From positions 1 to 7,559 of the forward strand of contig JALTMZ010000026.1 in NCBI GenBank assembly GCA_027001105.1: a DNA stretch of 7,559 bases, read 5' to 3'. Positions 4,692-7,559 of this stretch are shown piece by piece. The DNA comes from Thermococcus sp. (GTDB taxonomy: Archaea; Methanobacteriota_B; Thermococci; Thermococcales; Thermococcaceae). Positions within the stretch are counted from its first letter, which is position 1. The number at the start of each line of letters is the position of its first letter. The notes beneath the pieces were generated by a model that saw only the letters and a list, made by a program, of their open reading frames with translations, was not told the origin of the DNA and did not search any database. The position numbers and the translations under genes were made by a program.

Positions 4692-5924
4692 TCATTTTCC
4701 GAGCTTCTGGATGAGCTTCCTGACGCTCTCCCTTATCCTCTCTTCGTCTTCCTCAGTGGCGTTTCCTCTGGCTTCGATTGTGTCAACATGGTCAAATTTG
4801 CTCCTCATTATCATGGTCTCGATTTCCCTTCCAGCAACTCCAGCCCAGCCGTAGGCACCAAGGATTAACACAGGTTTCTCATAGTTTGCCTTATCAACTA
4901 TCTCGTAGAGGACATACCTAACCCGTGGATGGATGTTTGCTTCATATGTTGATGCCCCAATTATAAGTGCCTCACTGTCTGGAACCTCACCGAGAATATC
5001 ACTAACTGCTGGAGCTTCTTTATCAGTGAAACGATATACAACTGGAGTATAACCATGTTTTTTCAGTTCATCTAAGGCTATCTCAACAGCTTTTTCAACA
5101 AAGCCATACATTGAGTCATATATCACAAGTACTTTGCCCCTCTTTGGAACTCCAGCCCCAACTGCTTCATAATGCTCAAAAATTCTCTTTGGATTCTTCC
5201 GCCAGATCAAGCCATGACCTGGCAGAATCATTTTTGTTTTTTCGATTATGCCAAGCTTTTTGAGCTTTTCAATATTCTGAACTATGTACTTGTGATAATG
5301 ACCTATGACGGTGACTATGTACTTGGTGACATAGGGTAGATACTTCTGAACAACTTCCCCATCGCTGTCATCTATGGTCTTTGGAATAGAATACCCACCG
5401 CCAGCATCACAGCTGAACATTAAACCTTCCTCGACTATGTAAGTTATCATTGTATCAGGCCAATGAAGCCATGGAACGGTTATGAAGCGGAAAGTCATCC
5501 CACCTATCTTTATCTCTTCGCCATCTTTAATTGTGTAAAAGTTTCCAACAGCTTTTGACCCATAGAAAGCCTCAAGAAGTCTCTTTGCAAAGCTTGTTCC
5601 TATAAGCTGGGCTTTGTAGCCATTGAGCCTAAGCACTTCAGAAAGAGCACCGCTGTGATCAGGCTCAGTGTGGTGAACTATTATATGTGTTATCTCCTTA
5701 GGATCAACAAGTTTTGAAAGCGCCTCAATAAACTCTTTAGCATAGTCCTTTTTCCAAGCGTCGAAAAGTACAACAGCATCTTTAAGCTTCAAAAGGTAGG
5801 CGTTGTAGGTTATTCCCTCAGGAATTTCCCAAGTCGCCTCAAAGTATTTTATTTGGTAGTCGTCAACTCTAAGCAGGTAAAGCTCGGGTTCATCAAGAAT
5901 CTTTTCGATCCAGACCTTTGGCAT
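4692..5924 (-). CDS. fprA: Flavodiiron protein (A-type flavoprotein, O2/NO reductase)
   Basis: Reduces O2 to water (and in some relatives NO to N2O) in the cytoplasm with electrons from rubredoxin. The 410-residue chain has the standard two-domain core. The N-terminal metallo-beta-lactamase-like domain (1-255) carries the complete di-iron ligand set: His85, Glu87, Asp89 and His90 (HTEPDHSG), His154 (WLHWPD), bridging Asp173 (SCDAGGG) and His237 (LPGHG). The C-terminal flavodoxin domain (about 264-410) has an FMN phosphate loop (YDSMYG, 269-274), the GASTYEAN segment (323-330) and LGAYGWAG (355-362). No extra rubredoxin or flavin reductase domain is attached, so it needs the separate rubredoxin and NROR. 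The start is firm: GAGGTGA at 5931-5937, 6 bases before ATG. It lies 45 bp after the peroxiredoxin and may have its own promoter. Confidence 0.96.
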   Translation of the reverse strand: MPKVWIEKILDEPELYLLRVDDYQIKYFEATWEIPEGITYNAYLLKLKDAVVLFDAWKKDYAKEFIEALSKLVDPKEITHIIVHHTEPDHSGALSEVLRLNGYKAQLIGTSFAKRLLEAFYGSKAVGNFYTIKDGEEIKIGGMTFRFITVPWLHWPDTMITYIVEEGLMFSCDAGGGYSIPKTIDDSDGEVVQKYLPYVTKYIVTVIGHYHKYIVQNIEKLKKLGIIEKTKMILPGHGLIWRKNPKRIFEHYEAVGAGVPKRGKVLVIYDSMYGFVEKAVEIALDELKKHGYTPVVYRFTDKEAPAVSDILGEVPDSEALIIGASTYEANIHPRVRYVLYEIVDKANYEKPVLILGAYGWAGVAGREIETMIMRSKFDHVDTIEARGNATEEDEERIRESVRKLIQKLGK

Positions 5925-5958
5925 TCTACGTCACCTCATTTTTCATTCAAGATCTTGC

Positions 5959-5967
5959 ATTTAAAAA
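5959..5967 (-). promoter_or_regulatory. Possible TATA box of the flavodiiron gene
   Basis: TTTTTAAAT on the - strand, only a few bases past the peroxiredoxin stop codon. A start about 27 bases on would give a leader of roughly 13 bases that just includes the GAGGTGA site. The T-run could equally serve as the peroxiredoxin terminator. Confidence 0.4.
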
Positions 5968-5969
5968 TA

Positions 5970-6422
5970 TCATTTCTCAAGGAGCTTCAATATCTCCTCA
6001 ATGTCCGGCAACTCCCTGATGGGATACACCTTAACGAACACTATCTTCCCCTCTTCGTCCACTATTATATTTGCTCTCTCAGAAAAGCCATTGTTCTCTC
6101 TAAAGACTCCGTAAAGCTTAGCAATTTTCCCATGAGGCCAGAAATCCGATAAAATCCTCAGTTTTCTTAGTCCCAAGTGATCAGCCCATGCTTTCTTACA
6201 TGGAACTGAATCAACACTTATTCCTACTGGAACCACATTTAGCTCTTCAAAACGCTTGTAATTTCTCTCTAAGTCTTTCATCTGCTGAGCACAGATGCTT
6301 GTCCATGCAAGGGGGTGAAAGGAAAGCAGAACTTTCTTTCCCCTATAGTCTGATAGCTTGAATTCTTCTCCATTTTGATCCTTTAAACTAAAATCTGGAG
6401 CAGTATCACCAACTTTTACCAT
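5970..6422 (-). CDS. Peroxiredoxin (AhpC/TSA family)
   Basis: A 150-residue thiol peroxidase of the thioredoxin fold, reducing hydrogen peroxide and alkyl peroxides in the cytoplasm. The active-site motif P-x-x-x-T-x-x-C is Pro37, Thr41, Cys44 (HPLAWTSIC), and the conserved arginine is likely Arg116 (SERANIIVD). The N-terminal VGDTAPDFSLKDQNG block is typical. The chain is short, like one-Cys AhpE-type enzymes, with no C-terminal resolving cysteine. The only other cysteine, Cys75 (VPCKKAW), lies 31 residues after Cys44, a site that could act as an internal resolving residue. The ATG stands 1 base after the stop of the oxidoreductase beta subunit, and its GAGGAGG ribosome binding site lies inside that gene, so translation is coupled. 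Its reductant is unknown. Confidence 0.93.
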   Translation of the reverse strand: MVKVGDTAPDFSLKDQNGEEFKLSDYRGKKVLLSFHPLAWTSICAQQMKDLERNYKRFEELNVVPVGISVDSVPCKKAWADHLGLRKLRILSDFWPHGKIAKLYGVFRENNGFSERANIIVDEEGKIVFVKVYPIRELPDIEEILKLLEK

Positions 6423-6423
6423 T

Positions 6424-7299
6424 TCAAAACCTCCTCTTTAAATCCAAAATTCTTTTTATTTCTTCAACCTTCGGAACCCTTTTCCACAGTGGGGTTTTAT
6501 CCCTTTTATATGCAGGAGACATTTCCTCAAACGTTGGTCTTTCATTTATGTAAAAGACGCCCAGAGGTAAGGGATCTTTTTCAATTGCTCTCTTAAAAGC
6601 CTCCTCTCTGTCATATGGATCATGATCCTCCATCCAGTATGTATGCTCCCTGTACCAAGTGTAGGTGTTTAATTTATTGAAGCTCACACATGGATGGAGT
6701 ATATCAACTATAGCAAGACCTTTATGCTGAATTGCCTCCTTTATAATTTCCACACTTTCCTTGAAGTATCCCATGAACGTTCTTGCAACAAATGAAGCAT
6801 TGAGAGCCACAGCGAGGGCAATTGGGTTGAAGGGTTCTTCAAAAACACCCCAAGGCTGTGTTGGGGTTTTCATTCCGAGCATTGTAGTTGGGGATGCCTG
6901 TCCCTTTGTCAAACCATAAATCTGGTTGTCGTGTATGAGAACCGTTATGTTTGGGTTTCTTCTTATTGCATGAATCAAGTGGTTTCCCCCTTCAGCATAC
7001 ATATCTCCATCTCCGCCTTCAGCTATGACCGTAAGCTCGGGGTTTGATGCCTTAACTGCAGTTGCGATTGGGATTGCCCTTCCGTGGAGGGTGTGGTAGC
7101 CATGAACATTGATGTAGTGAGGCATTTTGGCTGCCTGCCCTATACCACTGATAATAACAACCTCCCAAGGATTTAGCCCAAGCTCAACAAAAGCTCTCTT
7201 CAGGATATTCCTAATTCCAAAGTTTCCACACCCGGGACACCACGCAACATCTTGACTCCCCGGTCTTTTAGGCTCAAAAATTTTTGGGTCTAAATTCAT
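6424..7299 (-). CDS. 2-oxoacid:ferredoxin oxidoreductase, beta subunit
   Basis: The thiamine pyrophosphate-binding subunit (291 residues) of an enzyme that oxidatively decarboxylates a 2-oxoacid with coenzyme A to an acyl-CoA, reducing ferredoxin. Visible features: WCPGCGNFGI with Cys21/Cys24; HGRAIPIATAVKASNP (72-87); the TPP/Mg motif GDGD (96-99) followed by AEGGNHLIHAIRRN and DNQIYGLTKGQ (124-134); and Cys204 (HPCVSFN). Only these three cysteines exist. The spot where relatives have Cys in 'SGIGC' is Gln55 (SGIGQAAK), so the usual four-Cys 4Fe-4S set looks incomplete. It overlaps the alpha subunit gene by 4 bases (ATGA) and is translationally coupled to the peroxiredoxin behind. It resembles the KorB-like two-subunit class; the 2-oxoacid used cannot be told from the sequence. 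Confidence 0.93.
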   Translation of the reverse strand: MNLDPKIFEPKRPGSQDVAWCPGCGNFGIRNILKRAFVELGLNPWEVVIISGIGQAAKMPHYINVHGYHTLHGRAIPIATAVKASNPELTVIAEGGDGDMYAEGGNHLIHAIRRNPNITVLIHDNQIYGLTKGQASPTTMLGMKTPTQPWGVFEEPFNPIALAVALNASFVARTFMGYFKESVEIIKEAIQHKGLAIVDILHPCVSFNKLNTYTWYREHTYWMEDHDPYDREEAFKRAIEKDPLPLGVFYINERPTFEEMSPAYKRDKTPLWKRVPKVEEIKRILDLKRRF

Positions 7300-7559
7300 T
7301 TTAACACCCCCTTAAGGGCATCGCAGATTTCTTCAACAGAAAAAGGTCTTCCATCATACTTGAGGATCTTATAATTGACCTCAACCCCGAGCTCCCTCTT
7401 AAGAAGCTGGGCAAACTGACCCGTTACATTGCTTTCAATGTCAATGGTCACTTTTCCATCGAGCATCTCCCTGATATCCTCTCTGAGAGGATACACCCAT
7501 GAGAAGTGCAGAAACGCGACATCATCTGTATTAAGCTGCTCAAGTGCTTCCCTTATTAC
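7296..7559 (-). CDS. 2-oxoacid:ferredoxin oxidoreductase, alpha subunit (C-terminal end, partial)
   Basis: The last 87 residues of a larger protein whose 5' end lies beyond the right edge; the frame is open to the end of the window. The tail (DVAFLHFSWVYPLREDI, then IESNVTGQFAQLLKRELG and KILKYDGRPF) matches the C-terminal domain of 2-oxoacid oxidoreductase alpha subunits, where the E-x-N-x-x-G-Q-x-A segment is highly conserved. The stop overlaps the beta subunit ATG (ATGA), as in most such gene pairs. A GTG near 7496 could be mistaken for a start, but the homology continues upstream of it. Whether the gamma domain is fused at the missing N-terminus cannot be seen. Confidence 0.9.
   Translation of the reverse strand, partial: VIREALEQLNTDDVAFLHFSWVYPLREDIREMLDGKVTIDIESNVTGQFAQLLKRELGVEVNYKILKYDGRPFSVEEICDALKGVLK

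Noticed and set aside
7296..7496. A separate 66-residue gene starting at GTG 7496
   Set aside because: The same frame continues open to the window edge and the upstream residues (LHFSWVYPLRED) fit the oxidoreductase alpha subunit, so this is the tail of a longer protein.

Overview
The window looks like a chromosomal segment of a hyperthermophilic anaerobic archaeon of the order Thermococcales (Thermococcus/Pyrococcus). The superoxide reductase, rubredoxin, rubrerythrin and NAD(P)H:rubredoxin oxidoreductase read very close to the Pyrococcus furiosus proteins as I remember them. Start codons carry GAGGTGAT-type Shine-Dalgarno sequences, TATA-like boxes sit about 25-40 bases ahead of starts, and genes end in T-runs without hairpins. 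Apart from one gene at the left edge, the DNA is roughly 42-46% GC where I counted it.

Layout. At the left, on the + strand, is a GC-rich (about 57%) 100-residue half-ferritin resembling the ferritin-like domain that is fused to encapsulin in P. furiosus (40-342). A T-rich convergent gap follows. Everything else is on the - strand. Read in the direction of transcription, from the right: the end of a 2-oxoacid:ferredoxin oxidoreductase alpha subunit (partial), its beta subunit, and a peroxiredoxin, all overlapping or 1 bp apart; a flavodiiron protein; a ferritin-like protein followed by NAD(P)H:rubredoxin oxidoreductase; rubrerythrin; rubredoxin followed by superoxide reductase; then two MIP18/DUF59 proteins and a second ferritin-like protein packed 3 bp apart.

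How the genes work together. This is a nearly complete oxygen and peroxide defence cluster for an anaerobe. NAD(P)H electrons pass through the rubredoxin reductase to rubredoxin. Rubredoxin can then feed superoxide reductase (superoxide to peroxide), rubrerythrin (peroxide to water) and the flavodiiron protein (O2 or NO reduction). The peroxiredoxin adds a thiol route. The three ferritin-like proteins could hold iron or reduce peroxide, and the DUF59 pair suggests iron-sulfur assembly or repair. The 2-oxoacid oxidoreductase makes reduced ferredoxin; its coupling to the peroxiredoxin is the least expected link.

The most interesting points are: the ferritin-like/DUF59/DUF59 operon; the beta subunit with only three cysteines, where the usual 'GIGC' cysteine is glutamine; a candidate SurR-type site and duplicated TATA elements ahead of rubredoxin; an inverted repeat ahead of the ferritin-like/NROR operon; and the sharp GC step at the left edge. 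There is no RNA gene, CRISPR array or insertion sequence that I can see, and no gene-free stretch longer than 300 bases.
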